Source: Mucilaginibacter galii (lineage in GTDB: Bacteria > Bacteroidota > Bacteroidia > Sphingobacteriales > Sphingobacteriaceae). Taken from it: a stretch of 64,000 nt of DNA. A model generated the notes under the pieces. It searched no databases. It saw only the letters and a program-made list of their open reading frames with translations, and was not told the DNA's origin. The DNA lies in NCBI RefSeq assembly GCF_014635825.1, contig NZ_BMDO01000008.1:124001-188000 (forward strand). Direction: 5' to 3'. The translations under genes and the position numbers were made by a program. Of the stretch, positions 54,934-63,440 are shown piece by piece. The first letter of the stretch is position 1, and every line of letters starts with the position of its first letter.

Positions 54934-57120
54934 ATGATACTTTTATTTCCTGCAAAAAAAATCACTTTAAAGGCCATTGGTGCGTTTGCGTTCACGGCAA
55001 TTAGTTGTTTTAGTTATGCACAAACTCTGCCTGTTTACAAAGATGCGCGGCAACCTTTAGATACCCGGGTAAAATCGCTGATAAGCACTTTAACGCTGGA
55101 AGAAAAAGCATCTTTACTGGGTTACCGGAGTAAGGCAGTCGACCGTTTGGGTATACCGGCTTACAATTGGTGGAACGAGGGTTTACATGGCGTTGCGCGC
55201 GCCGGCGAAGCCACTATTTTTCCGCAGGCTATAGGTATGGCAGCAACTTTTAATGAAGATTTAATACAACAGGTGGGCGATGTCATATCTACAGAAGCAC
55301 GCGCCAAATATAACTTGGCCATACAGCAAGACCGACATTTGCAATACATGGGTTTAACGTTCTGGTCGCCTAACATCAATATATTTCGCGATCCGCGCTG
55401 GGGCAGGGGGCAAGAAACTTATGGGGAGGATCCATTTCTTACATCGCGCATGGGCATAAATTATGTAAAGGGAATGCAGGGTAACGATCTGTTGCATCTA
55501 AAAACAGCTGCAACCGCAAAGCATTTTGTGGCACATAGTGGCCCCGAAGCAACCCGCGATGAATTTAACGCCTTAGTAGATGAAAAGGACCTGCGTGATA
55601 CTTACCTGTATGCTTTTAAAGCATTAGTAGATAATCATGTTGAGTCGGTAATGACGGCTTATAACAGGGTAAATGGGGAGCCAAATTCGACCAGTGATTC
55701 TTATCTTAAGAATATTCTTTTAAAAGAATGGGGCTTTAAAGGGCATGTGGTTACCGATTGTGGCGCACTTGATGACATTTACCTAAGGCATAAAACCATG
55801 AAAAATGGTGTTGAAGTAGCCGCCGCCGCCATTAAAGCTGGTATTAGTCTCGATTGCTCATCTATATTGCAAAACCAAGTTATTAAAGCCATAAAACAAG
55901 GTTTAATAACGGAAAAAGAAGTGGATAATGCTTTATCCAAAATTTTAAGAACCGAATTTAAGCTTGGCTTTTTTGATGATCCTAAAAGCAGTAAATACGC
56001 TTATTACGGAGCCGATAGCATAAGTAATTCATCGCACATTGCGCTGGCCCGTAAAGTTGCACAACAGAGCATGGTGTTGCTAAAAAACAAAGACAATGTT
56101 TTACCACTCAAAAAGAGTAACTATAGCAGTATAACAGTTTTAGGAACAAACGCGGCATCGCTTGATGCATTAGTAGGTAGCTATCACGGCGTTAGCAGTA
56201 AAATGGTTGATTTTGTGGAAGGCATTACCGCTGCAGTAGGTTTGGATACCCGGGTAGAATATGACTTGGGGAGCAATTATACCGATACCACCCATTTTGG
56301 TGGTATTTGGGCAGCTGGTAACAGCGATGTAACCGTTGCTGTAATTGGCTTATCACCCGTGTTGGAGGGTGAGGCTGGAGATGCATTTTTATCGGCTACT
56401 GGTGGCGATAAAGCCAACCTCAGTTTACCCGTAGGTAATATCGCCTTTATGAGAGCCCTAAGAAAGGGTGTGCCCAACAAGCCCATAATTGCAGTGGTTA
56501 CAGCAGGAAGTGATGTTGACATTGCAGCTATAGAGCCCTATGCCGATGCCATTATATTAGCATGGTACCCCGGTGAGCAAGGTGGTAACGCACTTGCCGA
56601 TCTGGTTTTTGGCAAAGTATCGCCTTCGGGCCACTTACCTCTTACTTTTTATAAAAATGAAACCGACCTGCCTGCTTATGATAGCTATGCCATGAAGGGT
56701 AGAACTTACCGTTATTTCAAAGGGGCGGTACAGTATCCTTTCGGCTTCGGCCTAAGTTATACCACATTTAACTATGACTGGAAAGATGTGCCAAAGCAAA
56801 AATATGTGTTAAAAGATAGCCTAACTTTTTCTGTTACTGTTAATAACACCGGTAAAATTGATGCCGATGAAGTTGTACAAGCCTATATACAGTACCCAAA
56901 CTTAGAACGGATGCCGGTTAAAGAGTTAAAAGCCTTTAAGCGGATTACGGTATCGCAAGGGCAACAGCAAACAGTAAACTTAACAATACCAGTCAAAGAA
57001 CTGCAAAAGTGGGATATGAAAAGCCATAAGTGGCGCTTGTATCCTGGTATCTATCAATTGCATGTAGGCGACAATTCGGCCAGTACTAAACTTACTAAAT
57101 CTTTTACCATAGCTCAATAG
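54934..57120 (+). CDS. Secreted GH3 beta-glycosidase (beta-xylosidase/beta-glucosidase type)
   Basis: A 728-residue GH3 enzyme with signal peptide (ending FSYAQ, about residue 30). Order: (beta/alpha)8 barrel with nucleophile D275 in VVTDCGALDD and substrate motifs GEDPFLTSRMG and AKHFVAHSG; alpha/beta sandwich (QQSMVLLKNKDNVLPLKKS; AWYPGEQGGNALADLVFG); C-terminal fibronectin-III-like domain (VQAYIQYP...). The TDCGA form is common in the beta-xylosidase/beta-glucosidase branch. Next to an N-glycan-type set, removal of plant beta-1,2-xylose is an attractive but unproven role. It has its own promoter region after the SusD terminator. Confidence 0.92.
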   Translation: MILLFPAKKITLKAIGAFAFTAISCFSYAQTLPVYKDARQPLDTRVKSLISTLTLEEKASLLGYRSKAVDRLGIPAYNWWNEGLHGVARAGEATIFPQAIGMAATFNEDLIQQVGDVISTEARAKYNLAIQQDRHLQYMGLTFWSPNINIFRDPRWGRGQETYGEDPFLTSRMGINYVKGMQGNDLLHLKTAATAKHFVAHSGPEATRDEFNALVDEKDLRDTYLYAFKALVDNHVESVMTAYNRVNGEPNSTSDSYLKNILLKEWGFKGHVVTDCGALDDIYLRHKTMKNGVEVAAAAIKAGISLDCSSILQNQVIKAIKQGLITEKEVDNALSKILRTEFKLGFFDDPKSSKYAYYGADSISNSSHIALARKVAQQSMVLLKNKDNVLPLKKSNYSSITVLGTNAASLDALVGSYHGVSSKMVDFVEGITAAVGLDTRVEYDLGSNYTDTTHFGGIWAAGNSDVTVAVIGLSPVLEGEAGDAFLSATGGDKANLSLPVGNIAFMRALRKGVPNKPIIAVVTAGSDVDIAAIEPYADAIILAWYPGEQGGNALADLVFGKVSPSGHLPLTFYKNETDLPAYDSYAMKGRTYRYFKGAVQYPFGFGLSYTTFNYDWKDVPKQKYVLKDSLTFSVTVNNTGKIDADEVVQAYIQYPNLERMPVKELKAFKRITVSQGQQQTVNLTIPVKELQKWDMKSHKWRLYPGIYQLHVGDNSASTKLTKSFTIAQ

Positions 57121-57426
57121 ATTGAAAGACAAGAGGCCGTTAAATAATGGGCTCTTTGTCTTTCTGGGTTAACATATACTTTCTGTAATGCTAATTAACT
57201 CTTTTACAATATTAGAGTCTGTATTGTCAGTTTTAAGTTCCTCCTCTTCTGTGCCCGCTTTTACATCTCTAAAAGTATTTGGTTATTAAAAGTGCGCTTA
57301 GCTGTGGTATTCTTTTGAACCGGTAAGTTAAATAAGTTGCCTAAAGTTTTTAGGACGGGGGGCCTTGGCCGTCAACGCTGAGGTTAATGAATTAGCGCAT
57401 ATTTCAAGGCGTATCATTTGTTAGTT
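57121..57426. other. Gap between convergent GH3 and aspartylglucosaminidase genes
   Basis: Just over 300 bases. It begins with an imperfect hairpin (57124-57138 with 57149-57164, one bulge) that is probably the GH3 terminator. The remaining ~260 bases have no gene, repeat or other structure I can support. Confidence 0.5.
57124..57164 (+). terminator. Probable terminator of the GH3 gene
   Basis: Arms GAAAGACAAGAG... (from 57124) and ...CTCTTTGTCTTTC (to 57164) pair with a one-base bulge around a loop of about 10 bases, starting 3 bases past the GH3 stop. The T-content lies within the 3' arm rather than after it. Confidence 0.55.
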
Positions 57427-58446
57427 TTAATAGATGCTTTGTCCTTTAATTAAAGTGTCCTGTTTTTCTGAATTACAAACAGCGTAAGAAAATCCTTTTT
57501 GTATGGCATAAGCACCATACTCGCCTTTTTTATTCAGCGCTAAAAAGCCTACTTGCAGGTTTTTTGCTTTTTCTGGGTTCTTTTTAATGATACGGTTAAC
57601 GGCTTCTTTACACGCGTTTTCGGGTGTGTAACCTTGTCGCATTAACTCAACCACCAAAAAGCTGCCTACATTTCTTATAACTTCTTCGCCTACACCTGTT
57701 GAAGTTGCACCGCCCACTTCATTATCAACAAAAAGACCGGCACCTATAATGGGGCTGTCGCCAACGCGGCCATGTAACTTAAAGGCCATACCGCTCGTAG
57801 TACAAGCGCCAGATATATTTCCTGCTGCATCAAGCGCCAGCATGCCAATGGTATCGTGATTATACTGATTGCCTGGAAGTTTTTGAGGCGTGTAATACTT
57901 ATTCTCAACATTGATTTCAGGCTGATACTTTGAGGTTTTTAGCCATTCCTGCCACGCTTTCTTTGATTCATCATTAAGCAGTTGTTTCTTTTTGAACCCA
58001 TTCTCAAGCGCAAATTGGGTAGCACCTTCGCCAACAAGCAGCACATGTGGTGTTTTTTCCATAACCATACGTGCTACCGATATGGGGTGATCAATATATT
58101 CCATAGCGGCTACCCCTCCGCAATTACCCTTCTCGTCCATAATACAGGCATCAAGGGTTACATGACCGTCGCGATCGGGGTAACCCGAGGCTCCAACGCT
58201 ATGGTTTTTAGGGTCTGCTTCAGGAATTCGTACACCGGCTTCTACCGCATCCAATGCCCTGCCACCTTTAGAAAGCACTTTCCAGGCCGCCTGGTTAGCC
58301 GGAATTCCGAAATCCCAAGTAGAAATAACAATTGGATAATTTGAAGCGGATTTAAGTTCAATGGTTTTTCCAAGTGCATTAACACCCAATAATATTCCAG
58401 ATGTACCTATGGTACTTTTCAGCAAAAACTTGCGGCGATTTATCAT
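57427..58446 (-). CDS. Tat-exported N4-(beta-N-acetylglucosaminyl)-L-asparaginase (glycosylasparaginase)
   Basis: A 339-residue Ntn-hydrolase, close in length to the animal lysosomal enzyme (about 346). It hydrolyses the amide bond between GlcNAc and Asn after the glycan and peptide have been trimmed. The precursor cleaves itself before the Thr in HDTIGMLALD; T199 becomes the N-terminal nucleophile of the beta chain. Substrate-site motifs VGDSPIIGAGLFVDNEVGG and TGVGEE are intact. The N-terminus is a strong Tat signal (NRRKFLLK, then a hydrophobic stretch), so folded precursor is exported. It is on the minus strand, next to GH3 and the SusC/SusD pairs. Confidence 0.95.
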   Translation of the reverse strand: MINRRKFLLKSTIGTSGILLGVNALGKTIELKSASNYPIVISTWDFGIPANQAAWKVLSKGGRALDAVEAGVRIPEADPKNHSVGASGYPDRDGHVTLDACIMDEKGNCGGVAAMEYIDHPISVARMVMEKTPHVLLVGEGATQFALENGFKKKQLLNDESKKAWQEWLKTSKYQPEINVENKYYTPQKLPGNQYNHDTIGMLALDAAGNISGACTTSGMAFKLHGRVGDSPIIGAGLFVDNEVGGATSTGVGEEVIRNVGSFLVVELMRQGYTPENACKEAVNRIIKKNPEKAKNLQVGFLALNKKGEYGAYAIQKGFSYAVCNSEKQDTLIKGQSIY

Positions 58447-58848
58447 TATATGACTCTTGATTTAAAAGCTTGAAGATAAGGTAAAGCATGTATTTAAAGG
58501 CTATTTTTTTTAGAAAAACGCCTTAAAGTGCATGATTTTTTGAAATCCTTTTTCGTCTATAGCGAAAGTATTGGCAGCTCCTTTTACGATAAAGCAGGTA
58601 TACTTAAATATATCGTCTTTATGTAAAAGGTATTGCCGCTTATGGGGGTTTGTCGGTTTAAAATACTCCTTTTATATCGGCTTTTCAGCTGGTAAAAGCA
58701 CTACGTCGGAAATATTTTTATGCAATCAAACAGTGCTTCACATTAATAAATCTCTCAGGTATTCAAACTTATTTTATGCAAAGAAAAGCCTATAAAGTTT
58801 CCTTTATAATAAGTTTGCTTTCGATTCTGATGTTCCACATTATTTACA
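58447..58848. other. Intergenic region upstream of glycosylasparaginase
   Basis: About 400 bases between two minus-strand genes. A 7-bp hairpin with a GAAA loop on the minus strand (58791-58808) followed by a T-rich stretch (GGCTTTTCTTT) may end the LD-carboxypeptidase transcript. The rest should contain the glycosylasparaginase promoter, but no clear -33/-7 pair was found. A 74-codon plus-strand frame at 58571-58795 has no coding character. Confidence 0.45.
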
Positions 58849-59868
58849 TTACAATTTTGATTGCAAAATAGCGCCATTTTCAGATACTTGCAATGTGTGA
58901 ACAACGCCACATTTTAGTGCAAAATTATTTTTCTGATGGCCCACAGGAAATTCAAAGCAGACAGGAAAATCAAAGTTTTTGACTTTTTCCATGACAACGC
59001 TTTGCAAGGTACCTCCAAACTCTTCGTCAGCATCGTCGGCTTTTAATTTAAAACCACCAACAATAAGCCCTGCTAAACCTTCCAATTTTTTGCTCCGCAA
59101 GAGGTTATACATCATACGGTCAATGTTATAGAGGTATTCACCGGTATCTTCTATAAAAAGTATCTTACCCTTTGTGTTAATGTCTGATTTACTCCCGGTT
59201 AAACTGGCAAGCAAACTCAGGTTTCCACCTATTAATGGTGCTGTAACTGTACCCAAGCGATTAAAGCTGGAGGGTAAGGTTTTGTAAATCATACTATCAC
59301 CCACCAGGGCTTGCTTAATAGATAAAATGTTGTCTGCTTGTATAGGTTCGGCTAACGACCAATTAACAGGAAAACTATTGCACATTTTACTGTGTATTGT
59401 AGCTAAATTACAATTGCTGTGTATATGGTTATGTAAAACTGTAATGTCGCTAAATCCAATTACCCATTTAGTGTGTTGCATTAATCCGTCAAAATTCAAT
59501 TGATCTATTATACGTACCACACCGTACCCACCTCGTGCACACATTATGGCTTTTATATGAGGTGCATCAAGCATATATTGCAAGTCGGCCGTCCGTTCTT
59601 CGTCAGTACCGCCTAAAGTAAAGTGTCTTTTGCCTACAGTTTTTCCGATCTCAATGTTAAAGCCCCAGCTTTCCATTAATTCAACGGCAGGCCTTATGGC
59701 ATCGGCAGAGATATAGCCTGCCGGGCAGGTAATACCTATGCAGTCGCCTGTTTTAAGGTAAGGTGGTAATTTTATCTTCTTATTGTAACTAAGCGACGAC
59801 TTGCTTTTAATTGATGATGCGGCAATTGTTAACGGTATAAACGAAGCGATAAATTTTTTACGGTGCAT
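58849..59868 (-). CDS. Exported LD-carboxypeptidase (peptidase family S66)
   Basis: A 339-residue serine peptidase of family S66, whose members remove the terminal D-amino acid of cell-wall tetrapeptides or cleave peptide amides (MccF type). The Ser-Glu-His triad is visible: S140 in IGFSDITVLH, E240 in LFIEDTGEY, H311 in PVGHQKNN. GDCIGITCPAG near the N-terminus and ARGGYGVVRIIDQL are typical. Unlike the usual cytoplasmic LdcA, it has an N-terminal signal-like segment (MHRKKFIASFIPLTIAASS), suggesting export to the periplasm. It is oriented with glycosylasparaginase, 402 bases upstream, and is divergent from the second SusC. Confidence 0.92.
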   Translation of the reverse strand: MHRKKFIASFIPLTIAASSIKSKSSLSYNKKIKLPPYLKTGDCIGITCPAGYISADAIRPAVELMESWGFNIEIGKTVGKRHFTLGGTDEERTADLQYMLDAPHIKAIMCARGGYGVVRIIDQLNFDGLMQHTKWVIGFSDITVLHNHIHSNCNLATIHSKMCNSFPVNWSLAEPIQADNILSIKQALVGDSMIYKTLPSSFNRLGTVTAPLIGGNLSLLASLTGSKSDINTKGKILFIEDTGEYLYNIDRMMYNLLRSKKLEGLAGLIVGGFKLKADDADEEFGGTLQSVVMEKVKNFDFPVCFEFPVGHQKNNFALKCGVVHTLQVSENGAILQSKL

Positions 59869-60322
59869 AATAAAGCGGTATTCTACAGGTCTGTTAAAAC
59901 TTTATCTTAAAGCTATGCCTATAAGCGAATGTTGGAATGCTATATTTTTAATGAAGTTAAGTTTGTATTATCGAAGCATTACCAATTGTTATAATTCTTT
60001 TAACGTAACTTTTTTGTACGAAAATAGGCATTGTTTGTATTTTTAATTAAAAATAAGCAACTTCATAGGCAAATTGCTCGACAGAATTTAATTTTTTTTA
60101 ATAATTTAACTCAATTAATAGCTATGAACAGCTAATAGTATATTTAGTTAATATTAACACAATCAGTAATATATCTCATCTCTTATTATAAGGGTTCACC
60201 AAATTTAAAATAGAATATTAACTTAAAAATTTACCATTAATCTTAAAATTAAAAGCGAAATCAACAATAATCATTCAAAGCGCTTTTTTATAACACGTCC
60301 GAAATATATTAACCATTCATGT
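59869..60322. promoter_or_regulatory. Divergent control region of LD-carboxypeptidase and second SusC
   Basis: A 454-base AT-rich region. A possible plus-strand promoter is a TTTTTTG box near 60008-60014 with TATTTTTA about 21 bases later (near 60036-60043), which would give a SusC leader of about 270 bases. A minus-strand TATTTTCG box (near 60018-60025) may serve the peptidase. A 5-bp inverted repeat TAGCT/AGCTA is seen around 60119-60134. No gene found. Confidence 0.35.
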
Positions 60323-63300
60323 ATGAAGAAACTTTTACCGATTTTTTTATTTCTCTTGTATATTGGGCTTACACATGTTGAAGCCCAAAGTCAAACTATT
60401 ACAGGAAAGGTAACCGCTGCCGACGACGGACTTCCTTTACCGGGTGTCACCGTTAAAATTAAAGGTGCTGCCGGAGGTACTCAAACAAGTATTGATGGGG
60501 GTTACCGAATTACAGCCAGCCCTAACCAGGTAATTACCTTTTCATTCGTAGGTTACCTAACGCAGGATCAAACTGTGGGCACCTCTGCTGTTATCAACGT
60601 TCAATTAAGCACAGATGCAAAGAGCTTAAACGAGGTTGTGGTTACAGCATTAGGCCGTACCACCCAAAAACGGTCGTTAGGTACCTCGCAGCAAACGGTT
60701 AAAGGTGCAGATATAGCCGGCACCCAGCGTGAAAACTTCATTAATTCCTTACAAGGCAGGGTAGCAGGGGTGGAAGTTAATAGTTCTTCCGGTGTTCCGG
60801 GAGCTTCTACCTCCATTACCATACGTGGCGTTAGTTCTATAAGCGGCAGTAACTCACCGTTGTTTGTGGTTGATGGCTTACCTATCGATAATAAAACATT
60901 AAACACCACAGCATTAGTGTCTGACAATAGTGCAACTACAGCTTTTAGTAACCGTGGTGTAGATTTCACCAACCGTGCATCTGACATTAATCCCGAGGAT
61001 ATAGAAAGTTTGGTGGTGTTGAAAGGTCCTGAAGCTTCGGCTTTGTATGGTATTGATGCCGCCAACGGTGCCATTGTAATTACCACAAAAAGGGGTAAAC
61101 CGGGAGAGGGAAGAATTGATTACAGCAATAGTTTCAGGCTCGAAAAGCTACGCACAAAACCCGAAATTCAAAACACTTTTGGCTTAGGTACCAATGGTGT
61201 GGGCAATACTATTTCATCGCTATCTGGCGCGTATGAATATTTTGGTCCTCAATATCCGGCCGATACTAAGTTTTATGACAATGTTGGTAATTTCTTTCAA
61301 ACCGGCTTCACGCAAAAACACAACCTGGCTCTTTCGGGCGGTAGCGATAAGGCTACATACCGGATTTCCACTTCTTATACCAACCAAAACGGTGTTGTTC
61401 CGGGTTCACTATACGATCGTATTAATGTTACTGGTGCTACGCAGGCTACTTTAAACAAATGGATGAAGGCCGATTTGAGCATGAACTATGAATATGCCAA
61501 TAACGACCAGCCTTTAAAAGGAAACATAGGACCGTTAATTGGTTTGCTCGACTGGCCTCAAACGGATGATGCTCAAAACTTTTTAACCCCGTCAGGAACC
61601 AGGCGATACCTGGCCTTAGCTCCGGGACTTGTGGCTACCGAGGTTGACAACCCATACTTCAGCATCAACAAAAACATCAATAACACTAAAAACAACCGTA
61701 TCTTCAGTAACCTGGCTTTAATTATTACGCCGGTTAAATGGCTTAGTTTAAAAACCAATGTAGGTATAGATGCCTATAGTAACCATTTAGTGCTGGTTAG
61801 GCACCCCGAAAGTCGTGCGGGATATTCAAGAGGCGGAACTATAGATGTAGCTAATGATAATACCCGCAATTTTAACCTGCAAAACATCCTGAGTTTAACC
61901 ACTCAAAAATTAGCTAAAGATCTTTCCATAAGCGGTTTTGTCGGCTATTCTATGCAAGACCTGAAATCGACCATTGATGCCGGTTTCGGTGAAAATTTCT
62001 ACGACCCTAACTTTGTATCATTAAATAACACGCTTAGTACAAGCAGGGGTAATAAAACTACGATTACGCAGCGTCGGTTGGCAAGCTTTTTTAGTCAGGC
62101 ATCCTTAAATTACAAAGATTATTTATACATAACCGGGACATTGAGAAACGACCGGACATCAACTATACCAATTGAGCGGTATTCTTTCTATTATCCGGGT
62201 GTTTCGGGTAGTTTCGTATTTACCGATGCTGTTCCTGCTCTAAAAAAGTTTTTTACATCAGGTAAACTTCGTGCGGCTTACGCAGCTGTTGGTAAAGATG
62301 CCAGGCCCTACGCTTATGAATCTTCTTTGGAAAGCAAAACAACGGTTGGCGGAGGATATGGCTATGGCCTTACCGGTCCAAATCCAAACTTACGGCCAGA
62401 GTTTGCAAAGGCGTTTGAGTTAGGTACCGAACTTAGCTTTTTAAATGATAGATTAGGATTAGACTTAACGGTATACCGGAAAACAACTACCGATCAAATT
62501 GTAAACGACATACGTGGCAGTTATGCAACAGGGTTTGTATTATTTAACTTGAATGGTGCTGCAACGCTTAGTAAGGGTTTAGAAATTACCTTGCGTGGAG
62601 ATCCTATCAAGAGTGAAAACTTTAACTGGAACATTCTTGCCAATTTTGCGGCAAACCGAACTATCGTAAAATCTTTACCTAACGGTATACCCGAATCATA
62701 TGTTTCTGATGCTAATTTGTATGCTAACATACGTACCGGTAACATCGTTGGCAATTCCACACGTGGTATAACCGGGCAGTTCTATTTGCGCAATAATAAC
62801 GGGCAGCTCTTAATTAACCCCGGTACTGGTTTACCCGTTCGTTCTACTTTGTACACCAATAACGGATACGACCGTAATCCGAAATTTAGCATAGGTTTAA
62901 CTAATACATTTAGTTACAAAGCATGGTCATTAAACTTCCTGCTCGACATTAGAAAAGGTGGAGATGTATTAAATGCCACTCAGCATTTCTTAACTACCGT
63001 AGGTTTAAGTACCCTGACTGAAGATCGCCTGCAATCGCGCATTATTGGTGGTGTACTACAAGATGGTAAAGAAAACAGCGCTAACCCAACAGTAAATAAT
63101 ATCGCTGTTACCCCATACTATCAAAACGGCTACTACACTAATATGAGCGAGGAACTGTTTATCGAAAAAAACATTAATTGGATAAGGTTAAGAGATGTTA
63201 CTTTGAACTATGCCTTACCGACCAGGCTCATTAAAAGGCAAAAATTTGTTAAAACAGCCAGCGTGTTTGTAACTGCAACAGACCTGTTCCTGATCACAAA

Positions 63301-63430
63301 TTATACCGGCCTCGACCCCGTAGTAAATGGCAATACAGCCGCTGTGGGTGGTTCGGGTGCAGTAGGTATTGATTATGGTAACTTCCCAATTCCTTTGGGT
63401 TTAAATTTCGGTATCAGAGTAAGCTTATAA
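60323..63430 (+). CDS. SusC-like TonB-dependent outer-membrane transporter (second)
   Basis: A 1035-residue SusC-type transporter with a normal signal peptide (MKKLLPIFLFLLYIGLTHVEA). Domains: carboxypeptidase-D regulatory-like (about 24-105; ITGKVTAADDGLPLPGVTVK), TonB-box region LNEVVVTALG, plug (LFVVDGLPIDN; IESLVVLKGPEASALYG), then the beta barrel ending in FGIRVSL. It lacks the extra N-terminal stretch of the first SusC. It pairs with the SusD gene starting 10 bases after its stop. The substrate is unknown; it may serve the same glycan program (glycopeptides) or a separate locus that continues to the right. Confidence 0.95.
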   Translation: MKKLLPIFLFLLYIGLTHVEAQSQTITGKVTAADDGLPLPGVTVKIKGAAGGTQTSIDGGYRITASPNQVITFSFVGYLTQDQTVGTSAVINVQLSTDAKSLNEVVVTALGRTTQKRSLGTSQQTVKGADIAGTQRENFINSLQGRVAGVEVNSSSGVPGASTSITIRGVSSISGSNSPLFVVDGLPIDNKTLNTTALVSDNSATTAFSNRGVDFTNRASDINPEDIESLVVLKGPEASALYGIDAANGAIVITTKRGKPGEGRIDYSNSFRLEKLRTKPEIQNTFGLGTNGVGNTISSLSGAYEYFGPQYPADTKFYDNVGNFFQTGFTQKHNLALSGGSDKATYRISTSYTNQNGVVPGSLYDRINVTGATQATLNKWMKADLSMNYEYANNDQPLKGNIGPLIGLLDWPQTDDAQNFLTPSGTRRYLALAPGLVATEVDNPYFSINKNINNTKNNRIFSNLALIITPVKWLSLKTNVGIDAYSNHLVLVRHPESRAGYSRGGTIDVANDNTRNFNLQNILSLTTQKLAKDLSISGFVGYSMQDLKSTIDAGFGENFYDPNFVSLNNTLSTSRGNKTTITQRRLASFFSQASLNYKDYLYITGTLRNDRTSTIPIERYSFYYPGVSGSFVFTDAVPALKKFFTSGKLRAAYAAVGKDARPYAYESSLESKTTVGGGYGYGLTGPNPNLRPEFAKAFELGTELSFLNDRLGLDLTVYRKTTTDQIVNDIRGSYATGFVLFNLNGAATLSKGLEITLRGDPIKSENFNWNILANFAANRTIVKSLPNGIPESYVSDANLYANIRTGNIVGNSTRGITGQFYLRNNNGQLLINPGTGLPVRSTLYTNNGYDRNPKFSIGLTNTFSYKAWSLNFLLDIRKGGDVLNATQHFLTTVGLSTLTEDRLQSRIIGGVLQDGKENSANPTVNNIAVTPYYQNGYYTNMSEELFIEKNINWIRLRDVTLNYALPTRLIKRQKFVKTASVFVTATDLFLITNYTGLDPVVNGNTAAVGGSGAVGIDYGNFPIPLGLNFGIRVSL

Positions 63431-63440
63431 AAATAACATA

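Noticed and set aside
58571..58795. 74-codon plus-strand frame between the LD-carboxypeptidase and glycosylasparaginase genes
   Set aside because: Composition is like translated non-coding AT-rich DNA, with no recognisable domain or signal peptide; the region is better explained as terminator plus promoter.
49701..63430. The two SusC genes as a recent tandem duplication
   Set aside because: The proteins differ in length, N-terminal layout and most of the barrel; shared motifs are those common to all SusC-type transporters.
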